DNA of 64,000 nt from Arion vulgaris (Eukaryota; Mollusca; Gastropoda; Stylommatophora; Arionidae): contig CM036769.1 of assembly GCA_020796225.1 (NCBI GenBank), positions 469,501-533,500 on the forward strand. The letters run 5' to 3'. The stretch's first letter is position 1. The number at the start of each line of letters is the position of its first letter. The position numbers and the translations under genes were made by a program. The notes beneath the pieces were generated by a model. That model did not search any database. It had not been told where the DNA came from and saw only the letters and a program-made list of their open reading frames with translations. This document shows positions 10,277 through 21,453 of this stretch, one piece after another.

Positions 10277-11185
10277 CCCTTTGACCGCCATATACGGAAA
10301 TATACTGGTTTACCGTAGGGCGCCGTATACGGAAATATACGGGTTTTTAATATTGTTTCGGAAGAATTCGCTAAATAAAACGAGAAGTCCACATTTTATA
10401 TAGCTTGAACTGTGACCTATAAGTAGGACGAACCGCGGAAAATTTTCCTTATTTCACGCCGAAAACTGATCGAAGCTAGTATTTCTTTGTGAATTTGATA
10501 AATTGTGCTTCGTAGTTCGAAATTTTTTGGGGAAATGGCTTCTAATTTCAATACCGATAGCTAAAGTGAGGACTTTGAGTTTGAGGGACATTTCATGCAG
10601 CTAGGTGAGATAGGGATTACATTAGATCTTGTGATTCTGAGAGTGATGTTGAATTGTCCAGTGATGACGAAGCTGAACCTGTCCACCACGATGTTCAATT
10701 AGATTTAGAGGATTTTTCTTCCGACATCGAGGAGACCGGCCCTGTGCCCGTTGTTGACAGGGATGGTTGGAGTGATACCACTTCCCCATTAGTTGTGGAG
10801 CCATTTATGGAAAAGAGTGGGCCTTCTCATACACTAGAGGAGGGTGCAGAACCATTCGATTATTTCAGCTTAATTTTTGAGGAGCAGTATTTTGAATTTG
10901 TACGCTGATCAACGTCAGAAAAGAGCTGGGAAAATTGATTCAAAGTGGGACGCAGTAACTGCTGCCGAAATCAAGGTTTATCTGCAGAATTACATCTTTA
11001 TGGGTATAATTTCTTGTGAAACTTTATCCAGTTCACAGTATTGTTGCTCATTATTTGAATGTTCTACAAGCAATAGTTTTATTATTATTAATTTTTAGAA
11101 AGACATGTTGCGTTTTTGAGGAGTTATTCCCCTTTTAGTGTTTTTTATGAGGTAATTTTTTTTTGATGTGCTGGGGACCAAAGGG
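10277..11185 (+). mobile_element. Deleted piggyBac-related element
   Basis: The left end CCCTTTGACCGCC and right end GGGGACCAAAGGG are inverted repeats flanked on both sides by TTAG (10273-10276 and 11186-11189), close to the TTAA target of piggyBac elements. Inside is the N-terminal part of a piggyBac-type transposase. Only 909 bp remain, so the catalytic core is missing: a non-autonomous internally deleted or 3'-deleted derivative. Confidence 0.65.
10535..11030 (+). pseudogene. piggyBac-type transposase, N-terminal remnant
   Basis: The first ATG is at 10535 (MASNFNTDS, then a stop). The acidic N-terminus resumes in another frame (SESDVELSSDDE), and the family-typical stretch FDYFSLIFEEQYFEFV follows. 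After a further frame change comes NLYADQR, then SKWDAVTAAEIKVYL and FMGII. This order (F.YF.L...NLYA.Q...W..VT..E.K.F) is the start of the DDE_Tnp_1_7 (PGBD-like) domain. All catalytic aspartates downstream are absent. At least one stop and two frameshifts are visible. Confidence 0.65.
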
Positions 11186-11239
11186 TTAGACACAAAAACG
11201 TTCAATCGTATTTTCTTTAGATAAAAATTATGTTTATAC

Positions 11240-11368
11240 ATCGTCTGTAGCGAATGTTGTCTCTGAGATTGTGTACTAGTTTACATTGTCTGTAGCGAAT
11301 GTTGTCTCTGAGATTGTGTACTAGTTTACATTGTCTGTAGTGAATGTTGTCTCTGAGATTGTGTACTA
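11240..11368. repeat. 45-bp tandem array, left part (split by transposon)
   Basis: GTCTGTAG recurs at 11243, 11288 and 11333, each unit ending GATTGTGTACTAG. The third unit is cut at GTAC-TA by the transposon at 11369-13558, and the sequence resumes as GTTTACATTGTCTGTAGCG at 13561 for about one more unit. The array thus preserves the pre-insertion sequence of the target site. Confidence 0.92.
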
Positions 11369-11474
11369 TAGTCTGTCCATTAATTCGTGAGCACGTTTGA
11401 AATTGATTTTCTCGAAAACTACCTGTTGGATCTCAGTGATTTTTGCATGCAGCCTTAGAATATCCATGACGCTA
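11369..11474. repeat. Left terminal inverted repeat, 106 bp
   Basis: Runs from TAGTCTGTCC to CCATGACGCTA. It matches the reverse complement of 13453-13558 with two mismatches by my reading (G versus A near base 23, T versus A near base 80), so about 98 percent identical, suggesting a fairly recent insertion. Confidence 0.9.
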
Positions 11475-11846
11475 AAATAAAGCTAACCAGTAGTCCATAG
11501 ATGCTACGGATTTTGCACATCGGCGAATTCCTTTGATCTTTTATGACAATTGCAAATACGGGGGCTCAAATTTTAGATTTTACAGTAATCCCTAGAATTT
11601 GTCCATGTCAATTCTATTCATAGGTGTATCTCCATATTAACTTGATAGGTCAAGTAATTAAGTGTGTTGCCCTTTATGTGCAATCGTGAACTTGGATACA
11701 ATATGCAACAGTTGGTCCTCCCCTTCGGTCACCATTAGACCCCAGGGTGTCTTAACTTCACCACAAATTGTATGATGGTAGACGCATTTGGATATGGAAA
11801 TGTATACGTTGCTATTTCTCAGTCTGTAATCAAAATATGATTTGTA

Positions 11847-13083
11847 TCATCCCGAATCTGACGATTCCATGAGGTTGATAATTGTTACTGGCTGGACAAA
11901 TTGTAATCCATCTCGGTGCCAGTACTCGTCTTCCTCTCGGAGCACATGTTCAACACACTTCTTCCAGAACTGCATGTCTATCATTGAGAGGGACTCACGT
12001 GTCAGAACTTCAACATCACACATTTTAAACGTCCTGTTCTGTTCGGCAACTTGCCCTTTTACTTTAGCCCAGACAAGCTCTATCGGATTGAGGTGAGCAT
12101 GATATAGAGGTAGTCGCAAAGACGTGTGGCCGTATTCCGCAATGATTTTGTCAATATGAAACACCTTTGTCTTATTTGTCACCCTCACCAGGTGCAACAA
12201 CTCGGGTTTCAAATATGTATCATCGAAGCTGACATTTTCCTTAGCAGGCCAAGTCCTAATTTGATCTTTTGTATTTGATGCAGTTGGTACTTTGTCTTCC
12301 GCTGATACTGCGTTGTGATAGGATGCATTATCCATTACCAAGCATGATGGTCTGTTTAGAATTGGAAGTAGATCTTTCTCCATCCAGTGCCTGAAAATAT
12401 GTCCATTCATTTCTGTGTGGTAGTCCCTACCGTCGGTACTTTTTGATTGGAAAATAAGTCCAGCGTCATGGACAAGACCTTCTTCACTGCTTCCTGCATG
12501 TGTTAGTATAATACGCTGGCCTTTGCTGTTTGGTATTTTTCTTTTCTGTTCACCGTCTATTGATTGCCATTCTTTAGCATTGGTGTGGTGAGCATTGACC
12601 AAGGATTCGTCCAAATATACAATATCATAGCCTTGCCTCCGCCGCTCACGGATCTGCCTCAGGTATTTACTTCGGGCAGCAATTAAATGTGGCTTTTCAC
12701 AAATAATATTCCTGCCGCCTATAGTTTTTCTGAAGGTGAAGCCGCGGCTCTTACAATTTTCAATAGAGTACTTTTAGAAATGTCTATGCTGCAATCTGAT
12801 TGCAGTTTTAATTTCAGTTTCCTGAGAGTAACAAGTTGATTTGTCGCAAACATTTTCAAGAGCTCCCGTCTTAATCTATGTCAAAGTCGTCAATTGTTCT
12901 TTTCCTTCCTTGCTTGACATTAGTGCACTTTGTGTCCTGTTTAATCCATCGGGAAAAGGATTCTCTATTCAGACCAAGCGCCAGTTGCGTTCGTTTCTCA
13001 GGGTTATGTATATCGCAATATAGATGACCTCTCTTAGATTCCCTACGGAAGTGTTGGTATAGTAAAACTGTAACCTTCTGCAT
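11847..13083 (-). pseudogene. DD83E transposase, two frameshifts
   Basis: Reading 3' to 5' of the window: an N-terminal helix-turn-helix region with LALGLNRESFSRWIKQ and GRKRTIDDF; a frameshift near 12871; then LRRELLKMFATNQ and a second helix-turn-helix-like DISKSTLLKI; a frameshift near 12742; then GFTFRKTIGG and the catalytic domain. There YLDESLVN holds the first D, CLVMDNASYH the second D, and LNPIELVWAKVKG the E. The 255-codon block 12614-11847 is fully open. The start is uncertain; ATG at 13083 is one candidate. Cut-and-paste activity would need both frames restored, so this copy is probably inactive. Confidence 0.75.
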
Positions 13084-13452
13084 TGTTATAAATGTGCACT
13101 TCAGACTCATTATGAATGTGATATCAATGTCAGTTTTGATAAGCCAACAAATATGATACAATAGCTTCATACAAATAGCGAGATACACCTATAACTATAC
13201 AACGGTATCCCAATTATAACGTCATATGCTTTCCGCGTTCAAAGTCGACTCGGTTAGGTGCACGGGAATTCCCGTGAAATTGTTGTTTACTCACGATATT
13301 TCAATGTTACCATAATGTATTTTTAGAACAACGCGTCTGTGTACCGTAGATCTGTTACTATTGTGTACAATCCGGTGAGGTTGATTTTAATATAACCTGA
13401 AGAAGAAATGTTTCAAACTACATCAAATTTTCTTGGAAAAAAAATATTTCTC

Positions 13453-13558
13453 TAGCGTCATGGATATTCTAAGGCTGCTTGCAAAAATCACTGAGATCCA
13501 ACAGGTAGTTTTCGAGAAAATCAATTTCAAACGTGTTCACGAATTAATGGACAGACTA
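13453..13558. repeat. Right terminal inverted repeat, 106 bp
   Basis: Reverse complement of the left repeat, ending GGACAGACTA directly before the TA target duplication at 13559-13560. Confidence 0.9.
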
Positions 13559-13769
13559 TAGTTTACATTGTCTGTAGCGAATGTTGTCTCTGAGATTGGG
13601 CACTAGTGTACAACCAAAACTTTAAACCTTGGTCAACATCTTTTCTAGCTGATCTTCCTCCAGTGTAGTTTCCATGGTACCCATGAATGAAGTCACTATC
13701 TCATCCAATCATATGTCGTAAAATACGATAAGAAGGGTAAAGCATGAGCCGGCAACCCATTCTATGACA

Positions 13770-14045
13770 AAAAATTTTCAGCTACAGAAAGAGACAGGAA
13801 AAAAACAAATTTCTCATGAGGATAAGGTTTGAGAATCGTCGTGCCGTTGAGGCACAGAGAAATCGATCTGTGTGAAAAGACAGAACACACAACACCCACA
13901 TATCTAACCTTGATCATATATGCCCCACCTGTGGTAGGGGATTGTGTTCTAGGATTGGACTCTACAGTCACCTCCGCACACACCAGAGAGGTGCAGTAGC
14001 ACACATCTGAGGCTGTGGTCATCATCGCTTGTGATGGACGGCTAA
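13770..14045 (+). pseudogene. LINE 3' end with C2H2 finger
   Basis: The plus strand reads SNLDHICPTCGRGFCSRIG then LYSHLRTHQRG. This is a C2H2-like finger (C..C, H...H) of the kind that ends some invertebrate LINE ORFs. Related fragments lie at 56070-56230 (-) and 56868-56965 (+), sharing GGCTGT.GTCATCA and GATGGACGGCT. A short TGTTA pentamer run follows at 14094-14112. The upstream part is frameshifted. Confidence 0.55.
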
Positions 14046-14114
14046 TATCGATACAGTATGCGCTATTTGGGATGTATGTTATTTGCTTGACGTGTTATGT
14101 TATGTTATGTTATG

Positions 14115-14560
14115 CGATAGACGTCATGGCACATTGGGAATTCCCTTCCTGCTCTGTCCTCCGCTGCAGCAGCCATCTCAAAGTCCATTTGCTCACCATA
14201 TACATGAGAAGTTGATTAGTATATCTTATCTCTCTACCACGAAGATGACACTGTCTGGCATGTCCAAACTTAATGCCTAATTCTCGCATTCGTTCCAGTG
14301 TCTTAGACCTCGCCCGCATCACATAAGTGAGAGCGTACCGCATTGGTGATATCCACTCTGTCCATACTTCTGCTCGCTTGAATCGGGACATTGTTTGCAA
14401 GAAAGTTAGCACGCGAGTTACCCTGCACTCCAGCATGTCCAGGTGTGTTCAGCCAAGTCAATGTCTTGAGAAGTGACCCCCGAATACTGTCCACCCATTT
14501 CGTTCGCAAATTTCCAGATTAATTCCTTTGAAGCATATTCACCGAGTATGTACGGGACCG
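14115..14560 (-). pseudogene. LINE RNase H and C-terminal remnant
   Basis: Minus-strand frames give LTWLNTPGHAGVQGNSRAN (RNase H GHAG and N signature, with the usual E replaced) and, after a frameshift, RMRELGIKFGHARQCHLRGR followed by VSKWTLRWLL, a typical post-RNase H region. It is more similar in layout than in sequence to the RNase H LINE at 5541. Fragment of a dead element. Confidence 0.6.
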
Positions 14561-14751
14561 GCAACATAAGGCCGACTAGCTCAGACGGGAAATAGGAAAT
14601 TCCTGTTTAATGGGGGCTAGTTTTTGTCTATGTTTGATAGAACACTGTAAGCTTTTTGTGTAATTTTACTCACTGCTATGAGTCCGTTGTTATTTATTGA
14701 TGAAAAGTGTTAATAATACTGATATTCCTTATTGTTAAATTTAACTTGTAA

Positions 14752-17559
14752 CATAATATAACTTTGATTTAACATGTCATAATATAACTTTGATTTAGCA
14801 TGTCATAATATAACTTTGATTTAGCATGTCATAATATAACTTTGATTTAGCATGTCATAATATAACTTTGATTTAGCATGTCATAATATAACTTTGATTT
14901 AGCATGTCATAATATAACTTTGATTTAGCATGTCATAATATAACTTTGATTTAGCATGTCATAATATAACTTTGATTTAGCATGTCATAATATAACTTTG
15001 ATTTAACATGTCATAATATAAGTTTGATTTAACATGTCATAATATAACTTTGATTTAACATGTCATAATATAACTTTGATTTAACATGTCATAATATAAC
15101 TTTGATTTAGCATGTCATAATATAACTTTGATTTAGCATGTCATAATATAACTTTGATTTAACATGTCATAATATAACTTTGATTTAGCATGTCATAATA
15201 TAACTTTGATTTAACATGTCATAATATAACTTTGATTTAGCATGTCATAATATAACTTTGATTTAGCATGTCATAATATAACTTTGATTTAACATGTCAT
15301 AATATAACTTTGATTTAGCATGTCATAATATAACTTTGATTTAGCATGTCATAATATAACTTTGATTTAGCATGTCATAATATAACTTTGATTTAGCATG
15401 TCATAATATAACTTTGATTTAACATGTCATAATATAAGTTTGATTTAACATGTCATAATATAACTTTGATTTAGCATGTCATAATATAACTTTGATTTAG
15501 CATGTCATAATATAACTTTGATTTAACATGTCATAATATAACTTTGATTTAGCATGTCATAATATAACTTTGATTTAGCATGTCATAATATAACTTTGAT
15601 TTAGCATGTCATAATATAACTTTGATTTAGCATGTCATAATATAACTTTGATTTAGCATGTCATAATATAACTTTGATTTAGCATGTCATAATATAACTT
15701 TGATTTAACATGTCATAATATAACTTTGATTTAGCATGTCATAATATAACTTTGATTTAGCATGTCATAATATAACTTTGATTTAGCATGTCATAATATA
15801 ACTTTGATTTAACATGTCATAATATAACTTTGATTTAGCATGTCATAATATAACTTTGATTTAGCATGTCATAATATAACTTTGATTTAGCATGTCATAA
15901 TATAACTTTGATTTAGCATGTCATAATATAACTTTGATTTAGCATGTCATAATATAACTTTGATTTAGCATGTCATAATATAACTTTGATTTAGCATGTC
16001 ATAATATAACTTTGATTTAACATGTCATAATATAACTTTGATTTAGCATGTCATAATATAACTTTGATTTAGCATGTCATAATATAACTTTGATTTAGCA
16101 TGTCATAATATAACTTTGATTTAGCATGTCATAATATAACTTTGATTTAGCATGTCATAATATAACTTTGATTTAGCATGTCATAATATAACTTTGATTT
16201 AACATGTCATAATATAACTTTGATTTAGCATGTCATAATATAACTTTGATTTAGCATGTCATAATATAACTTTGATTTAGCATGTCATAATATAACTTTG
16301 ATTTAGCATGTCATAATATAACTTTGATTTAGCATGTCATAATATAACTTTGATTTAGCATGTCATAATATAACTTTGATTTAGCATGTCATAATATAAC
16401 TTTGATTTAGCATGTCATAATATAACTTTGATTTAGCATGTCATAATATAACTTTGATTTAACATGTCATAATATAACTTTGATTTAGCATGTCATAATA
16501 TAACTTTGATTTAGCATGTCATAATATAACTTTGATTTAACATGTCATAATATAACTTTGATTTAGCATGTCATAATATAACTTTGATTTAGCATGTCAT
16601 AATATAACTTTGATTTAACATGTCATAATATAACTTTGATTTAGCATGTCATAATATAACTTTGATTTAGCATGTCATAATATAACTTTGATTTAACATG
16701 TCATAATATAACTTTGATTTAGCATGTCATAATATAACTTTGATTTAGCATGTCATAATATAACTTTGATTTAGCATGTCATAATATAACTTTGATTTAG
16801 CATGTCATAATATAACTTTGATTTAGCATGTCATAATATAACTTTGATTTAGCATGTCATAATATAACTTTGATTTAGCATGTCATAATATAACTTTGAT
16901 TTAGCATGTCATAATATAACTTTGATTTAGCATGTCATAATATAACTTTGATTTAACATGTCATAATATAACTTTGATTTAACATGTCATAATATAACTT
17001 TGATTTAGCATGTCATAATATAACTTTGATTTAGCATGTCATAATATAACTTTGATTTAGCATGTCATAATATAACTTTGATTTAGCATGTCATAATATA
17101 ACTTTGATTTAGCATGTCATAATATAACTTTGATTTAGCATGTCATAATATAACTTTGATTTAGCATGTCATAATATAACTTTGATTTAGCATGTCATAA
17201 TATAACTTTGATTTAGCATGTCATAATATAACTTTGATTTAACATGTCATAATATAACTTTGATTTAGCATGTCATAATATAACTTTGATTTAGCATGTC
17301 ATAATATAACTTTGATTTAACATGTCATAATATAACTTTGATTTAGCATGTCATAATATAACTTTGATTTAGCATGTCATAATATAACTTTGATTTAACA
17401 TGTCATAATATAACTTTGATTTAGCATGTCATAATATAACTTTGATTTAACATGTCATAATATAACTTTGATTTAACATGTTATAATATAACTTTGATTT
17501 AGCATGTTATAATATAACTTTGATTTAACATGTCATAATATAACTTTGATTTAACATGT
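14752..17559. repeat. 26-bp tandem array, 108 units
   Basis: CATAATATAACTTTGATTTA recurs from 14752 to 17534 at exactly 26-bp spacing (107 steps). The main variation is one base, TTAGCATG versus TTAACATG; two units have AAGTTTG and the last few have TGTTATAA. AT-rich, no open frame. The exact register shows expansion without indels. Confidence 0.97.
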
Positions 17560-17756
17560 TGTGTTGTTTATAAAATGAATTTCTTTTGATCTAGAAAAAC
17601 TGAAATGCAAGGATCACGTGACCAGTTGTGGACTTATTTCCTAGAATTGTTACCTGAGCATGTCGGCCTTGTGTTATCGGAGTCCATGGCTTAACATAGT
17701 ATCAGCATGATATGCAATACAGTGTACACTGTTGGAGATGGATGTTACTTAACCAA

Positions 17757-18130
17757 TCAATCAAGTGCCATGCCTGCCGGCCTAGGCGATCATGCCCATC
17801 CAACAACTTCTCTCTCTTTCTGTTTTCCACGATCTCTCCTTCCTGAATTTTACCTGTAGTCACCAAATGTTCTAAACCTTCTCTTCACATTATATTCCCG
17901 AAGAACCTTGATTGTCGGATTCTTATTCTTTTGATAAGGTTTCTTTGTGTGCAGGCCTGAATAAAAACCTCCTCATTTGTTTTATTCGCAAATTCTTGGA
18001 ATTTTCAGGATTCTTCTGTGGAACAACATCTCTGTGGCTTCCAATGATCGTATTGATTGTTTGTTCATTGTCCATGATTCTCTGCCATACATATTACTTC
18101 AATATAACACTACATTACTTGTTGTCGCAC
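17757..18130 (-). pseudogene. RTE-A LINE, 3' fragment
   Basis: The plus strand starts with the tail complement CAATCAATCAAG and GCCATGCCTGCCGGC, as in the copies at 27499 and 37736. The minus strand then encodes remnants of [20 protein letters not shown] and the linker before it. It is internally deleted near 17800 compared with the other copies. It runs into a 52-bp array at 18130. Confidence 0.7.
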
Positions 18131-18155
18131 TACCAGTGCTACTTGATACAGTGCG

Positions 18156-18480
18156 ATTAACGCGTTAAATGTTCTGTCGCACTCCTAGTGCTACTTGATA
18201 CAGTGCGATTAACGCGTTAAATGTTCTGCAATTTAGTTTCAATACTTCATACAGTGCGATTAACGCGTTAAATATTCTGCAACTTAGTTTCAACACTTCA
18301 TACAGTGGGATTAACGCGTTAAATGTTCTGTCGCACTCCTAGTGCTACTTGATACAGTGCGATTAACGCGTTAAATGTTCTGCAACTTAGTTTCAATACT
18401 TCATACAGTGCGATTAACGCGTTAAATATTCTGCAACTTAGTTTCAACACTTCATACAGTGCGATTAACGCGTTAAATGT
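18156..18480. repeat. 52-bp array with a 12-bp palindrome in each unit
   Basis: Seven copies of TTAACGCGTTAA start at 18156, 18208, 18260, 18311, 18363, 18414 and 18465. Between them, units alternate between a TCGCACTCCTAGTGCTACTT type and a GCAACTTAGTTTCAATACTT type. The CpG-containing palindrome is perfect in all seven. Confidence 0.9.
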
Positions 18481-18629
18481 TCTGCAACTAAGTTTCAAAC
18501 AAATGCAAAGTGACACAATATGTTTATAAATTGCAAAATGGTTTAGAAAACGGAGCTAATGAACACAAACTTAATTATGCTACAAATTAGTTTAATTTTT
18601 CCGAGGGATCGAGAAAGAGAGGAATTGTT

Positions 18630-19400
18630 TCTGTCATTATTAGTAGGCGTTCTCTATCATTATTAGTAGGCGTTCTCTGTCATTATTAGTAGGCGTTCTC
18701 TGTCATTATTAGTAGGCGTTCTCTATCATTATTAGTAGGCGTTCTCTATCATTATTAGTAGGCGTTCTCTGTCATTATTAGTAGGCGTTCTCTGTCATTA
18801 TTAGTAGGCGTTCTCTGTCATTATTAGTAGGCGTTCTCTGTCATTATTAGTAGGCGTTCTCTATCATTATTAGTAGGCGTTCTCTATCATTATTAGTAGG
18901 CGTTCTCTATCATTATTAGTAGGCGTTCTCTGTCATTATTAGTAGGCGTTCTCTATCATTATTAGTAGGCGTTCTCTGTCATTATTAGTGGGCGTTCTCT
19001 ATCATTATTAGTAGGCTTTCTCTGTCATTATTAGTAGGCGTTCTCTGTCATTATTAGTAGGCGTTCTCTGTCATTATTAGTAGGCGTTCTCTGTCATTAT
19101 TAGTAGGCGTTCTCTGTCATTATTAGTAGGCGTTCTCTGTCATTATTAGTAGGCGTTCTCTATCATTGTTAGTAGGCGTTCTCTATCATTATTAGTAGGC
19201 GTTCTCTGTCATTATTAGTAGGCTCTCTCATTATTAGTGGGCGTTCTCTGTCATTATTAGTAGCTTCTCTGTCATTATTAGTAGGCTTCGTCATTAGTAG
19301 GGTTCTCATGTCTATTAGTAGGCGTTCTCTGTCATTATTAGTAGGCGTTCTCTGTCATTATTAGTAGGCGTTCTCTGTCATTATTAGTAGGCAGTTCTCT
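18630..19400. repeat. 23-bp tandem array, about 33 units
   Basis: Unit CATTATTAGTAGGCGTTCTC plus TGT or TAT. Nearly perfect until about 19220, after which units lose bases irregularly. Confidence 0.93.
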
Positions 19401-20262
19401 CTTTAGAGGGTTCTCTACATAGGTAGTTCTCTGTATATTAGTGCTCTCTACTAAGAGGAGGCTTCTCTCTTATGAGGGATTCTCTCTTACTAGAGGATTC
19501 TCTTATTGAGAGGAGTCTCTCTTCATTAGTAGGAATTCTCTTAAATAGAAAATTATATTCTTACTAGAGAGGAAATTCTCTTACTGAGAGGTAAGTCTCT
19601 CTACTGGAGAGGAAATTCTCTTACTGAGAGGTAAGTTCTCTTACTGGAGAGAAATTCTCTTACTGAGAGGAAATTCTCTTACTGAGAGGAAATTTCTCTT
19701 ACTGGGGAGGAAATTCTCTCTTACTGAGAGGAAATTCTCTTACTGGAGAGGAATCTCTCTTACTGGAGAGGTAAGTCTCTCTTACTGGAGAGGTAAGTCT
19801 CTCTTACTGGAGAGGAAAGTCTCTCTTACTGGAGAGGAAATTCTCTCTTACTGCAGAGGTAAGTCTCTCTTACTGGAGAGGAAATTCTCTCTTACTGGAG
19901 AGGTAAGTCTCTCTACTGAGAGAAAATTCTCTCACTGAGAGGAAATTTCTTACTGGAGAGGAAATTTCTTACTGAGAGGAAATCTTACTGAGAGGAAATT
20001 CTTACTGAGAGGTAAGTCTCTACTGAGAGGTAGTCTCTTACTGAGAGGTAAGTCTCTTACTGAAGGAAAATCTGAGAGGAAATTCTTCTGGAAATTCTCT
20101 ACTGGAGAGGAAATCTCTTACTGGAGAGGTAAGTCTCTTAATGGAGAGGTAAGTCTTCTTTCTGAGACGTAAGTCTCTCTACTGGAGAGTAAGTCTCTTA
20201 CTGAGAGGTAAGTCTCTACTGGAGAGGTAAGTCTCTCTTACTGGAGAGGAAAGTCTTTCTTA
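19400..20262. repeat. Decayed CTCTTACTGGAGAGG array
   Basis: About 40 irregular units of roughly 19-23 bp, TCTCTTACTGGAGAGGAAAT or with GGTAAG. Each unit can form a small hairpin (CTCTC, TTACTG, GAGAG). It grades into the preceding 23-bp array through mixed units at 19380-19560. Indels are far more common than in any other array of the window. Confidence 0.85.
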
Positions 20263-20370
20263 GTTGAAACACATAAGCAGGGATCTCAGATTCAGGCTGG
20301 AACAATGCAGTCAATACTAAAAACATAGGAATATAAATTTGTCAAATATGTGGCTGAAGACAATAAAAAA

Positions 20371-20640
20371 AAAGCTAGAAATCTCCTCCTCCTCATCATC
20401 TTTATCATAATCGTCATCATCATCATCTTCATCATCATGACCATCACCATCATCATCCTCATCATCGTAATCACCATCATCTTATCACCATCATCATATC
20501 AACACCATTATCATCATCTTCATCACCATTATATCACCATCATCACCATCTTCATCATCATTACCATATCACCTTCATCACCATCATCAGTATCATATCA
20601 TCATCATACCATCATCATCACCACTTAGCCACAACGACCA
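20371..20640. repeat. CAT/ATC trinucleotide tract
   Basis: Imperfect ATC repeats (CATCATCATC with interspersed ACC and TTC). Open frames on both strands here are low-complexity artefacts. The 20641-20939 stretch that follows shows nothing recognisable. Confidence 0.9.
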
Positions 20641-20939
20641 TCATTATACTACTATTGCAATGAGTTATTTCATACTATGTCTTATCATTTTCTTGAGCTC
20701 AGCTTCGGGTTTATATTTGTAATGTTGTAGCGATTTTACTGAAACTAGAACCCAGCAAGCCAACAACATTACATAACAACTTACCCCAAGCAATTCTGAG
20801 GAATAAATTTCTTCTCTGCGTGAGATCTCAGTTTACACTCAGTCTCGAGCCATCAGAATATTATTTTCGTTTTTGTGTGTGGTTATTTCATTGTGTGTAG
20901 TTGTCATTATTAGTTGTACTTCTTTGCTGAGAGAGGCAG

Positions 20940-21076
20940 GAAATATCGGTCTCAGTTCCATGGAGGAAATTGAGCGAGTTGCCCAGGATAGAACGGTATG
21001 GAGAAATTACTTGCAGGCCCTATGTAACGTATAACGGTACGAGAGGATATATTATTATTATTATTATTATTATTAG
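20940..21076 (+). pseudogene. LINE 3' terminal remnant with TTA tail
   Basis: The plus strand reads MEEIERVAQDRTVWRNYLQA, a common end of RTE-like/CR1-like ORFs (A.DR..WR), and is followed by a TTA microsatellite tail at 21050-21074. A similar short stretch lies at 33541-33600 on the minus strand. Confidence 0.5.
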
Positions 21077-21453
21077 TTGTACTTAGACTGTGCTCTTGTA
21101 CTTACATTGTGCTCTGTGTACTTACATTGTGCTCTTGTACTTACACTGTGCTCTTGTACTTACATTGTGCTCTGTGTACTTACACTGTGCTCTTGTACTT
21201 ACATTGTGCTCTTGTACTTACACTGTGCTCTTGTACTTACACTGTGCTCTTGTACTTACACTGTGCTCTTGTACTTACATTGTGCTCTGTGTACTTACAT
21301 TGTGCTCTTGTACTTACATTGTGCTCTGTGTACTTACATTGTGCTCTTGTACTTACATTGTGCTCTTGTACTTACACTGTGCTCTTGTACTTACATTGTG
21401 CTCTGTGTACTTACATTGTGCTCTTGTACTTACATTGTGCTCTGTGTACTTAG
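21077..21453. repeat. 19/20-bp tandem array, about 19 units
   Basis: Units TTACATTGTGCTCTTGTAC (19) and TTACATTGTGCTCTGTGTAC (20) are intermixed. Three overlapping leucine/cysteine-rich frames are open only because of the repeat. The array abuts Penelope-like element 1, and a matching stretch TCTGTGTACTTAG recurs after that element at about 22746. Confidence 0.92.

Larger units (their letters stand above)
11369..13558 (-). mobile_element. Tc1/mariner-superfamily transposon with DD83E-type transposase
   Basis: A 2190-bp element starting TAGTCTGTCC and ending GGACAGACTA, flanked by TA on both sides (11367-11368 and 13559-13560). It has 106-bp terminal inverted repeats and one transposase gene on the minus strand. 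Removing the element plus one TA restores a perfect unit of the surrounding 45-bp array. The transposase has three frame-linked blocks with D, D and E. The second D and the E are separated by 83 residues, far above the 34-41 of classic families and close to the DD82E group called Sailor (recalled from the literature, not checked). Confidence 0.85.

Noticed and set aside
13380..13420. Hammerhead-like CCTGAAGAAG..GTTTCAAAC near the right end of the DD83E element
   Set aside because: No stem II can be drawn and the GAAA box is absent; chance similarity is likely.
14752..17559. CRISPR-like appearance of regularly spaced identical 20-26-bp sequences
   Set aside because: Units are contiguous with no variable spacers, no cas genes are present and the sequence is eukaryotic.
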